Positions 1-4,788 of a stretch of DNA of 6,827 bases are shown here, piece by piece. This DNA is from Omnitrophica bacterium RIFCSPLOWO2_01_FULL_45_10b (GTDB lineage Bacteria; Omnitrophota; Omnitrophia; Omnitrophales; Danuiimicrobiaceae). The DNA is taken from assembly GCA_001804205.1 (NCBI GenBank), contig MHFM01000033.1, positions 7,881-14,707 on the forward strand. Direction: 5' to 3'. How positions within the stretch are numbered: the stretch's first letter is position 1; the number at the start of each line of letters is the position of its first letter. The notes beneath the pieces are model-generated. The model saw only the letters and a program-made list of their open reading frames with translations, was not told where the DNA came from and ran no database searches. The translations under genes and the position numbers were made by a program.

Positions 1-356
1 CTTCGGATAAAGACCCCCGGATCTTCGGCCAATTCTTGCATCCGAACGCGGTCACCGAGAAACGCACCTCCCGTTTTCGGGCTGGTGGGATCCACCGCGA
101 CAATCGCTACTGTTTTTCGATCTTTTCTGATGAGTTTAGCGAGCGCTGCGATTAAAGTGCTCTTACCGGACCCAGGGGATCCGGTAATCGCAATTGAAAG
201 GCCGCGTGATTTTCGGTTCGGCGCGGACTTAAGATATTTTAAGAGGGCAGCTTTTGCGGAAAGATTATTTTCAAGAACCGTAACTGCTTTAGCGAGCGCA
301 AGCATGTTGCCATTTCGTATGCCTCGGAGGAGCGGGCGAATGGCGCTTCGGCTCAT
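1..356 (-). CDS. meaB: MeaB/ArgK-family GTPase (methylmalonyl-CoA mutase chaperone), N-terminal part, cut by window edge
   Basis: A P-loop GTPase of the SIMIBI class. Known members load or protect the adenosylcobalamin cofactor of methylmalonyl-CoA mutase and related mutases in the cytoplasm. About 118 residues are visible from ATG at 356. Residues 12-30 (IRNGNMLALAKAVTVLEN) match the family's N-terminal helix. The Walker A motif GSPGSGKS is at residues 59-66. It is followed by the diagnostic family block VAIVAVDPTSPKTGGAFLGD (83-102) and VRMQELAEDPGVFIR (104-118). The start lies 7 nt after the response-regulator stop with no strong Shine-Dalgarno, so translational coupling is likely. The rest of the G domain and the C-terminal dimerisation arm lie outside the window. 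The mutase partner is not visible, so the client enzyme is unproven, but family assignment from this motif string is secure. Confidence 0.9.
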   Translation of the reverse strand, partial: MSRSAIRPLLRGIRNGNMLALAKAVTVLENNLSAKAALLKYLKSAPNRKSRGLSIAITGSPGSGKSTLIAALAKLIRKDRKTVAIVAVDPTSPKTGGAFLGDRVRMQELAEDPGVFIR

Positions 357-363
357 GGGAAAA

Positions 364-732
364 TCATTTCGATAGGAATTTGGAAAGAGTTTCTTTCAGC
401 TGAAATAAATCGAAAGGTTTTGTAATATAACCGGCGGCGCCTGCTTCCATGCATTCTTTCTCATGGACTTCCTGGCCGGTTAGCATCACAACAGGGATTT
501 CGTGAATTGCATCGGGAGAAGGCGCCTTTATTTTTTTTAAGACCTCAAGCCCAGTTTCATTGGGCATGTTAAAATCCAGAAGGATTAAATCCGGTTTTAA
601 TTCTTTCGCTTTAAGCAAGCCTTGCTCACCGTTTTTAGCGGAAATCATCACATAACCGAACGATTGCAATCTTAAAGCAAGCGTGACCCATACATCGGGA
701 TCATCATCAATAACTAAAACTAACTTGGCCAT
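364..732 (-). CDS. Stand-alone receiver-domain response regulator (CheY/Spo0F-like)
   Basis: A single receiver domain of 122 residues with no output domain; the family's usual receiver length is about 120. The acidic pocket is D9-D10-D11 and the predicted phospho-acceptor is D53 (LILLDFNMP). The switch threonine is T85 (VVMLTG), with Y102 and the conserved lysine K105 in GYITKPF. All residues needed for Asp phosphorylation are present, so it should be an active phospho-switch acting through protein contacts rather than DNA binding. No histidine kinase is in the window. It sits between pepA (121 nt upstream, across a repeat cluster) and meaB (7 nt downstream) on the same strand, suggesting co-transcription at least with meaB. 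The partner kinase and target are unknown. The upstream Shine-Dalgarno is weak. Confidence 0.93.
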   Translation of the reverse strand: MAKLVLVIDDDPDVWVTLALRLQSFGYVMISAKNGEQGLLKAKELKPDLILLDFNMPNETGLEVLKKIKAPSPDAIHEIPVVMLTGQEVHEKECMEAGAAGYITKPFDLFQLKETLSKFLSK

Positions 733-746
733 GTTTTCAACTTTAT

Positions 747-846
747 TAGCGGATAGCGTAGAGCGTATAGCGTTTAGCGTTTAGTTTTTATTTGACTATA
801 CGCTAAACGCCCGCCTGCCGGCGAGGCAGGCTGTCCGCTATACGCT
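747..846. repeat. Cluster of inverted repeats (AGCGTATAG family plus a GC-rich hairpin) between pepA and the response regulator
   Basis: About 100 nt of interleaved short inverted repeats. AGCGTATAG at 762-770 can pair with CTATACGCT at either 796-804 or 838-846. GCGTTTAGCG at 770-779 pairs with CGCTAAACGC at 801-810. TAGCGGA at 747-753 pairs with TCCGCTA at 834-840. Inside sits a perfect 7-bp GC-rich hairpin, GCCTGCC (813-819) with GGCAGGC (825-831) and loop GGCGA. There is no coding potential. Alternative foldings are possible, so it may act as a transcript-processing or partial termination element, or be a dispersed genomic repeat. No clean U-tract follows a stem in the minus direction, which argues against a standard terminator. 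Confidence 0.7.
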
Positions 847-853
847 ATTACTG

Positions 854-2359
854 TTATGATTTCCAATGGCGAAGAAATTCTAAAATAATCCGAACGCCAA
901 CCCCGGTTGCCCCTCTTGTATTGTAAGGTTTGTTTGAATCAACCCAAGCGGTGCCGGCAATATCAAGATGAGCCCATGACTTTGAAGTCACAAACTCTTT
1001 AAGAAACATGGCGGCTGTGATCGTCCCGCCATAGCCGGATCCAGCATTCATAATATCCGAGTGATGGCCTTTTATAATTTCAAAATATTCATCCCACAAG
1101 GGAAGTTCCCAACACCGTTCCCCTGTTGTTTCGCCGGCCTTGCGGATGCGTTCGATAAGAGCGTGATCATTTCCCATTAACCCAATCGCCTTATCCGCAA
1201 ACGTAACCGCACAAGCTCCCGTTAACGTTGCCATATCAATCAATGCCTTAGGCTTGAAACGTTCCGCATAAGCAAGTGCGTCCGCCAAAATCAGCCGTCC
1301 CTCGGCATCGGTATTGATCACTTCAACTGATTTCCCATTATACATTTTAATAATATCGCCAGGGCGTTGGGCGCCGCCGCCGGGCATATTTTCAACGCAG
1401 GGCGCAATGCCAATGATATGAAGCGGAAGTTTTAGGCGGCTGGCTGCTTTCAAAATACCAATGACGGCTGCGGCTCCGGACATATCGTATTTCATTTTTT
1501 CCATATCTCGGGAAGGCTTGATTGAAATTCCGCCCGTATCGAACGTAACGCCTTTGCCCACCAAACAAATCGTTCCGGCCTTTTTATGCGCTGTGCCGTA
1601 CTCAAGAATAATTAATTGCGGCGGCTCGTGGGAACCTTGAGAGACGGCGATAATGCCGCCCATTTTATGTTTTTTGATTTCGGCCGGCCCGAGAATTTGG
1701 CAACGGAATTTACCTTGTCGTGCGATTTCTCTGGCCTGCGCGGCTAATTGGCGCGGCGGCATGACATTGGCGGGCTCGTTAATCAAATGGCGCGTGAAAT
1801 TCACGGCGTCGGCAACAATTCGGGCGCAACGAAGCGCTTTTTCAAGCGAGTTCTTTTGGGACTTCTTGGAATAAAGCAATGCGATCTGTTTCACTTCGCG
1901 CTTCGGGTTGTCGTCTTTTTTTGATAAGTATTTATCAAACCGGTAATCGGCACGGTCCAAAGTTTCTGGAACAATTTCCGCCGCTTCATCCGTACGGATG
2001 GGCCCTCCGAGAAAGGACTCTACCAAAATATAAACTGTTTTCAGGTCCTGGCATTTTGCGTAGCTCAGAACGCCGGCAATTCTCTTTCTTAACTTCTCGC
2101 GGGACCAGCCGTTTTTCTTCCCAAGTCCTAATAAAACAAGCTCGTTTGCCACTTTAAGCGAACCATCATAAGAAGAAAATTGCTCACCCTCTTTACCGCT
2201 AAAGCGCTTCTTTTGAATGGCGGCTTTGGCCAGCTCAAAAGCGGCTGAATCGACCGTTCTGAGGGCTGCGGGAGGAGTTTTTTCACCCTGAAACGAGGCG
2301 GCCACAAGCAGGTCGGCTTTAGACTTTGTCTCCCCGTAAAATTTAATCGTAATATCCAT
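854..2359 (-). CDS. pepA: Leucyl aminopeptidase, peptidase family M17 (PepA)
   Basis: A two-metal cytoplasmic aminopeptidase that removes N-terminal residues, preferentially Leu, from peptides; some homologues also bind DNA. It is 501 residues long, the normal family size. The N-terminal M17 domain spans about 1-160 and the catalytic domain about 165-490. All expected active-site residues are visible: K269 and D274 (VGKGVTFDTGG), K281, D292 (YDMSG), and D351, E353 and R355 in NTDAEGRL, each one position below the E. coli numbering. The C-terminal HLDIAGTAW motif is at 464-472. The start ATG is supported by AAGGAG (plus-strand 2366-2371) six nucleotides upstream and by the MDITIKF N-terminus. 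A promoter-like pair lies further upstream. It is intact, with no sign of transfer. Probably the first gene of a minus-strand group with the response regulator and meaB. Confidence 0.97.
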   Translation of the reverse strand: MDITIKFYGETKSKADLLVAASFQGEKTPPAALRTVDSAAFELAKAAIQKKRFSGKEGEQFSSYDGSLKVANELVLLGLGKKNGWSREKLRKRIAGVLSYAKCQDLKTVYILVESFLGGPIRTDEAAEIVPETLDRADYRFDKYLSKKDDNPKREVKQIALLYSKKSQKNSLEKALRCARIVADAVNFTRHLINEPANVMPPRQLAAQAREIARQGKFRCQILGPAEIKKHKMGGIIAVSQGSHEPPQLIILEYGTAHKKAGTICLVGKGVTFDTGGISIKPSRDMEKMKYDMSGAAAVIGILKAASRLKLPLHIIGIAPCVENMPGGGAQRPGDIIKMYNGKSVEVINTDAEGRLILADALAYAERFKPKALIDMATLTGACAVTFADKAIGLMGNDHALIERIRKAGETTGERCWELPLWDEYFEIIKGHHSDIMNAGSGYGGTITAAMFLKEFVTSKSWAHLDIAGTAWVDSNKPYNTRGATGVGVRIILEFLRHWKS

Positions 2360-2416
2360 TCTCTGCTCCTTGATGTTCGTACGTTTTACGAGTTCGTTTT
2401 AAAGATTAATAAAGAA

Positions 2417-2445
2417 ATTTTATCATGGAAGGGTATCCCTAACAA
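2417..2445 (-). promoter_or_regulatory. Predicted sigma70-like promoter of pepA
   Basis: On the minus strand, TTGTTA (plus 2440-2445) is separated by exactly 17 nt from TAAAAT (plus 2417-2422), giving 4/6 and 5/6 matches to the -35 and -10 consensus. The transcript would have a leader of about 50 nt before the pepA ATG. The spacer holds the small inverted repeat AGGGTATCCCT (2430-2440), which could be an operator, though this is only suggestive. The 139-nt gap is shared with the divergent plus-strand transporter gene, for which I see no convincing promoter. Confidence 0.5.
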
Positions 2446-2498
2446 GTGAATCTTAGAAAGGACCCGTCAAAAATTTAAGTTGATATCTACCGTGAGAA

Positions 2499-3575
2499 AT
2501 GAGTAAACTAATTCCAATGAAACAAGAGCAAATCGTTTCATACTTCTTTGTCGGCTTCTTTTTATTTGTCCTTTATCAGCTGATCCTTATTTTCGCTCCC
2601 TTCTTTGCCGCCCTCTCGTGGGCTCTCGTGTTGGCGTTCGCCTTTTATCCGCTCTATCAAAAAATCGGAAATCTTCCCCGTATGAACCCCGTTTTGGCTG
2701 CATTAAGCGCAACGGCTATTGTGGTACTGATTGTGGTGCTGCCCGCCGCAATGATTCTTGTCAGCCTGACAAAGGAAGCGATTGAGCTTTATTACCAAGT
2801 CAGCAGTTATCTTAGATCCGGGGATTTGGAACGGCTTGTCGAACAATTAAGTCAGCTGGCGACAACCGATTGGGCCCAGCAACTTCTGACGATGTGGAAT
2901 CCGCTGCAAAGGGATGTTTCGGAATTTGTCTTACAGGGAGCTAAAGGGATCGGTAATTTTGCGGCCATTCAACTTGCTTCTTTCACGAAAAATCTTTTCT
3001 TTTGGTCGCTCAATTTATTTTTGATTGCGTTTTTACTATTCTTCTTTTTCCGAGACGGCAAAGCCATCTATGAATTTATTTATCAAATGATCCCGATGGC
3101 TAAAAAAAATAAGCAAACGCTTTCCCGGAAAATGAATGAAACATTTTCGGCCGTCATCCGCGGGCAATTTGTCACCTCCATCATACAGGGGACCTTAACC
3201 GGTTTGACCTTTTGGATTTTAGGCCTTCCCTTGCCATTTTTCTTCGGATTCTTAGCCTTCTTAACCTCGATGATCCCGCTGACGGGCGCGGCGACCGTGT
3301 GGCTTCCTTTTGACGTTTATCTTCTCGCCACACAACAATTCCAAAAGGGCATCATCCTCCTCGTCATTGGCACCTTTGCAATTAGCCTAAGTGACAATCT
3401 ATTGAAACCGATTTTGATTGGAGGGAAAACGAAACTGCCGATTTTTCTTCTGTTCCTTGGGATTCTCGGAGGAATGAGGCTTTATGGTATCACAGGAATA
3501 TTTTTGGGGCCTGTCATGCTTTCGCTATTTTTTGTACTTGCTAAGATTTACCGCGAGGAATATCAGGGGCTATAA
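2499..3575 (+). CDS. AI-2E/PerM-family (former DUF20) membrane transporter
   Basis: A polytopic inner-membrane protein of 358 residues, typical of the family. Members have been linked to export of autoinducer-2 or to Na+/H+ antiport; the substrate here cannot be read from sequence. Hydrophobic segments are at about 13-32, 33-51, 64-90, 155-184, 223-242, 244-269, 283-299, 312-327 and 330-350. A soluble, charged stretch lies at about 92-140. The family signature region is well preserved: AVIRGQFVTSIIQGTLTG (219-236), GLPLPFFFGFLAFLTSMIPL (242-261), and DNLLKPILIGGK (299-310) followed by the GITGIFLGPVM segment (330-340). The start at 2499 has only a weak upstream GTGAGA; Met7 (2517) is an alternative. 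It ends 3 nt before the end of the convergent secreted-protein gene. No partner gene is adjacent, so it is probably monocistronic. Confidence 0.93.
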   Translation: MSKLIPMKQEQIVSYFFVGFFLFVLYQLILIFAPFFAALSWALVLAFAFYPLYQKIGNLPRMNPVLAALSATAIVVLIVVLPAAMILVSLTKEAIELYYQVSSYLRSGDLERLVEQLSQLATTDWAQQLLTMWNPLQRDVSEFVLQGAKGIGNFAAIQLASFTKNLFFWSLNLFLIAFLLFFFFRDGKAIYEFIYQMIPMAKKNKQTLSRKMNETFSAVIRGQFVTSIIQGTLTGLTFWILGLPLPFFFGFLAFLTSMIPLTGAATVWLPFDVYLLATQQFQKGIILLVIGTFAISLSDNLLKPILIGGKTKLPIFLLFLGILGGMRLYGITGIFLGPVMLSLFFVLAKIYREEYQGL

Positions 3576-3578
3576 GAA

Positions 3579-4154
3579 TTAAGAAATCCGAATTACTTTT
3601 CCGGCCCAATCCACATCGTAGAAAGAATTCTGATTGCCGTTGCGAAGCGCAATTTTAAAGGCGACGGGCTTGTCCAGAAGAGGTCTAATTTCAATCGAAA
3701 CGGGAATTGATTTACGGGCAGGCTCGATGCGATAAAGAATGGGCTTATCGGGATAGGTCACCATTTGATACGCCTCCTCGTCCGGTTTTGAAATTGAAAA
3801 CTTCAATTGAATCGCTTTATTTTGACGAAGCGCATCAAGAAGCGTGGTTTCCCTGTCCTTAGAATTCAAAAAGGCATTCAAAGCAGCATTTAAAAGCTTG
3901 GCTTCAAAATCAGGAAGTGAAACTTCATCGGGGAGTGAAATTTTGCGTTCCGGAGCGGGAAAAAGAGAAACATAAACCTGCTTCAAAGCAATGAAATGAA
4001 AACGGGTTGATTCAAGCGCTTGAAGTTTGTCCTGGGCGGAAACGTTAACCACTGAATTGGAAAGGGCTATTGTTTCTTGAGCGGATGCTTGTGGAAGCAA
4101 GCCCAAAAATGTAAGCGCAATAAATAAAATTGATAGTTGACGTTTTAGTTTCAT
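3579..4154 (-). CDS. Small secreted orphan protein with signal peptide
   Basis: I do not recognise the family of this 191-residue protein. The N-terminus is a textbook Sec signal peptide: a basic KLKR, a hydrophobic run at 8-20 (SILFIALTFLGLL), then a helix breaker and an ASA|Q cleavage site at about 25. No lipobox cysteine is present and there are no cysteines at all, so a soluble periplasmic or secreted protein of about 166 residues is predicted. The middle (about 75-115) looks alpha-helical. The C-terminal part (about 120-191) alternates hydrophobic and polar residues in a beta-rich pattern and ends in DWAGKVIRIS. The ATG has no good Shine-Dalgarno; a hairpin-dense leader ends 9 nt upstream, so translation may depend on RNA folding. 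It is tail-to-tail with the transporter gene, 3 nt apart, with no obvious terminator. Confidence 0.8.
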   Translation of the reverse strand: MKLKRQLSILFIALTFLGLLPQASAQETIALSNSVVNVSAQDKLQALESTRFHFIALKQVYVSLFPAPERKISLPDEVSLPDFEAKLLNAALNAFLNSKDRETTLLDALRQNKAIQLKFSISKPDEEAYQMVTYPDKPILYRIEPARKSIPVSIEIRPLLDKPVAFKIALRNGNQNSFYDVDWAGKVIRIS

Positions 4155-4163
4155 GATTGAAAT

Positions 4164-4340
4164 TCGGTAGCTTGCCGACCTTCCCTTACGGGTTCAGGTG
4201 CACAGCTTTGCCACGTAAAATGACGCTTCGCGTCATCACGAGGTCCCGTAGCCCAAAGGGCTTTACGGGACGTCCCATCCTTTCGGATTGCGCCAAAAAT
4301 CTCAGCGCATCCGCCGTGTACTGTGGCGGAGGTTTGCCTT
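4164..4340 (-). ncRNA. Hairpin-dense leader RNA, possible divergent cyclic-di-GMP-I (GEMM)-like riboswitch
   Basis: Read on the minus strand, six consecutive stems are visible: TCCGCC/GGCGGA (4330-4310), TGCGC/GCGCA (4309-4289), ATCC-GAAA-GGAT (4288-4277), GTCCCGTA..GCCC-TTT-GGGC-TACGGGAC (4271-4243, 12 bp with an AA bulge), ATGACGC-GAA-GCGTCAT (4236-4220), and ACCT..CCC-GTAA-GGG..AGGT (4199-4178, GNRA loop). Known GEMM-I aptamers have, in order, GGCAAACC, a GNRA-capped stem followed by GGGACGCAAAGCC, and a 3' end like GGUUACCGA. Here GGCAAACC (4338-4331), GAAA-capped stem plus GGGACG (4288-4271), GCAAAGC (4211-4205) and CTACCGAA (4170-4163) appear in that order. However, the core is split by a 59-nt insertion, and the whole is about twice the usual length. 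A structured RNA is well supported; ligand and class are inference. It lies just upstream of a secreted protein, a typical GEMM target context. Confidence 0.45.
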
Positions 4341-4427
4341 TATCGTTCCAACCCGGAATTCATCTCAACTCAACCTGAGCCTGACTCCGTGAAAAAGAAC
4401 AATAAATCCTAAATAAACTGTATCATA

Positions 4428-4443
4428 TGCTTTCGAGAAAGCA
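4428..4443. promoter_or_regulatory. 16-nt palindrome in the divergent intergenic region, possible operator
   Basis: TGCTTTC-GA-GAAAGCA is a perfect inverted repeat with 7-bp arms and a 2-nt centre, a usual geometry for a dimeric repressor site. It lies between the leader RNA of the minus-strand secreted protein and the plus-strand promoter at 4466-4493. It overlaps a weak minus-strand promoter-like pair (TTGCTT, then TACAGT after 16 nt). No regulator gene is visible, so an operator role is a guess. Confidence 0.35.
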
Positions 4444-4465
4444 ATCCACGCCGGTAAAATCTGGA

Positions 4466-4493
4466 TTGAAAAATAGCGCCAAACAGATAAAAT
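4466..4493 (+). promoter_or_regulatory. Predicted sigma70-like promoter for the duplicated leader and membrane protein gene
   Basis: TTGAAA (4466-4471) and TAAAAT (4488-4493) are separated by 16 nt, matching the -35 and -10 consensus at 5/6 positions each. Transcription would begin near 4500 and read through both copies of the 82-bp repeat before the gene at 4763, giving an unusually long leader of about 260 nt. A second, poorer candidate starts with TTGACG at 4504. Confidence 0.5.
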
Positions 4494-4543
4494 AGGGTCT
4501 TACTTGACGGTTTTAGAAAGAAGCTTTAAGGAGAAAAACTAGT

Positions 4544-4625
4544 AGGAAAATCATGGCGGCGAGAGGAATCGGCTCCCTTCGATTCCTCCGCAGTCTTTTT
4601 CATTCCGAAGGAATTAAAAATGGCG
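4544..4625 (+). repeat. 82-bp direct repeat, copy 1 (leader module)
   Basis: This stretch is identical at all 82 positions to 4687-4768. Flanking bases differ on both sides, so the boundaries are exact. The module contains AGGA plus ATG (4544-4555), a terminator-like hairpin with T-run (4559-4600), a small hairpin ATTCC-GAA-GGAAT (4602-4614) that covers a second AAGGA, and a second start codon (ATGGCG) at its very end. In this copy both start codons lead only into mini-ORFs. Perfect identity suggests a recent duplication, selection on the sequence, or an assembly artefact. Confidence 0.95.
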
Positions 4626-4639
4626 GCACCATTTATTAA
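4553..4639 (+). CDS. Possible leader mini-ORF 1 (28 codons)
   Basis: ATG at 4553 is preceded by AGGA at 5-nt spacing, an acceptable ribosome binding site. The predicted peptide begins MAARGIGSLRFLRSLF and is rich in Arg and Leu, ending at TAA 4637-4639. The intrinsic-terminator-like hairpin lies entirely inside the frame, so a translating ribosome would unfold it, as in transcription attenuation. The first 23 codons are repeated exactly in mini-ORF 2. Whether the peptide matters or the frame is chance is unknown. Confidence 0.3.
   Translation: MAARGIGSLRFLRSLFHSEGIKNGGTIY
4559..4600 (+). terminator. Intrinsic terminator-like hairpin in repeat copy 1
   Basis: The stem is GCG-(A bulge)-GAGGAATCG (4559-4571) paired with CGATTCCTC-CGC (4580-4591), 12 bp, with an 8-nt loop GCTCCCTT. 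AGTCTTTTT follows, with five T at 4596-4600. Position and shape fit a Rho-independent terminator, though the T-run begins 4 nt after the stem. It lies between the promoter and the membrane-protein gene, so it would act as an attenuator rather than at a gene end. Confidence 0.5.
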
Positions 4640-4679
4640 TGAAAAGAAGTGGGATCGGTGCAGTCATGACTACCGATAA
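4620..4679 (+). CDS. Possible 19-codon mini-ORF after repeat copy 1, gene remnant or leader
   Basis: The start codon at the end of repeat copy 1 has the same AAGGA site and 7-nt spacing that drives the membrane protein from copy 2. It opens a frame of 19 codons ending at TAA 4677-4679. The peptide is polar (APFINEKKWDRCSHDYR after MA) and is not recognised. It could be the stub of a gene that once followed this copy, or simply non-functional. It overlaps mini-ORF 1 in another frame. Confidence 0.25.
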   Translation: MAAPFINEKKWDRCSHDYR

Positions 4680-4686
4680 AAATTAA

Positions 4687-4768
4687 AGGAAAATCATGGC
4701 GGCGAGAGGAATCGGCTCCCTTCGATTCCTCCGCAGTCTTTTTCATTCCGAAGGAATTAAAAATGGCG
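4687..4768 (+). repeat. 82-bp direct repeat, copy 2 (leader module fused to the membrane protein gene)
   Basis: Exact second copy of 4544-4625, offset by 143 nt, with 61 nt of unrelated sequence between copies. This copy provides the AAGGA (4751-4755) and the first two codons (ATG GCG) of the membrane protein gene. The identity therefore extends across the translation start and stops two codons into the gene. Confidence 0.95.
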
Positions 4769-4788
4769 ATGAAATTAAGGTCGAATAA
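4696..4788 (+). CDS. Possible leader mini-ORF 2 (30 codons), overlapping the membrane protein start
   Basis: ATG at 4696 has AGGA 5 nt upstream and opens a 30-codon frame identical to mini-ORF 1 for its first 23 codons, then ending GDEIKVE at TAA 4786-4788. It overlaps the first 26 nt of the membrane protein gene in a different frame. Its translation would melt both the terminator-like hairpin and the hairpin covering the downstream ribosome binding site, so translational coupling is plausible. Expression is not demonstrated. Confidence 0.3.
   Translation: MAARGIGSLRFLRSLFHSEGIKNGDEIKVE
4702..4743 (+). terminator. Intrinsic terminator-like hairpin in repeat copy 2
   Basis: Same 12-bp stem with one bulged A, 8-nt loop and T-run (4739-4743) as in copy 1, located only 20 nt before the start codon of the membrane protein. 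Two such elements in series would make read-through into the gene conditional. Confidence 0.5.

Noticed and set aside
85..375. Open plus-strand frame of 96 codons
   Set aside because: It lies antisense to the meaB coding region, whose Walker A and family motifs are unmistakable; the peptide shows no motif of its own.
1653..2157. Two plus-strand open frames inside pepA
   Set aside because: They are antisense to an intact catalytic gene and have no ribosome binding site or recognisable sequence.
4194..4306. CTGAGA and ACCTGA strings on the minus strand, reminiscent of a TPP riboswitch
   Set aside because: They are about 100 nt apart, and the rest of the TPP core (the GGATAATGCCAGCG-type segment) is missing.
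4157..4378. Plus-strand open frame of 73 codons in the hairpin-rich leader
   Set aside because: It coincides with stacked inverted repeats and lacks a ribosome binding site; the sequence is better explained as structured RNA.
4551..4593. Minus-strand reading of the repeat resembles a tRNA 3' end (stem followed by CTCGCCGCCA)
   Set aside because: The stem has 9-12 bp with an 8-nt loop, not the 5-bp/7-nt T arm. No D arm, anticodon arm or acceptor partner can be found.
4544..4768. CRISPR array
   Set aside because: There are only two repeats, of 82 bp, with a 61-nt spacer, start codons inside the repeat, and no cas gene nearby.
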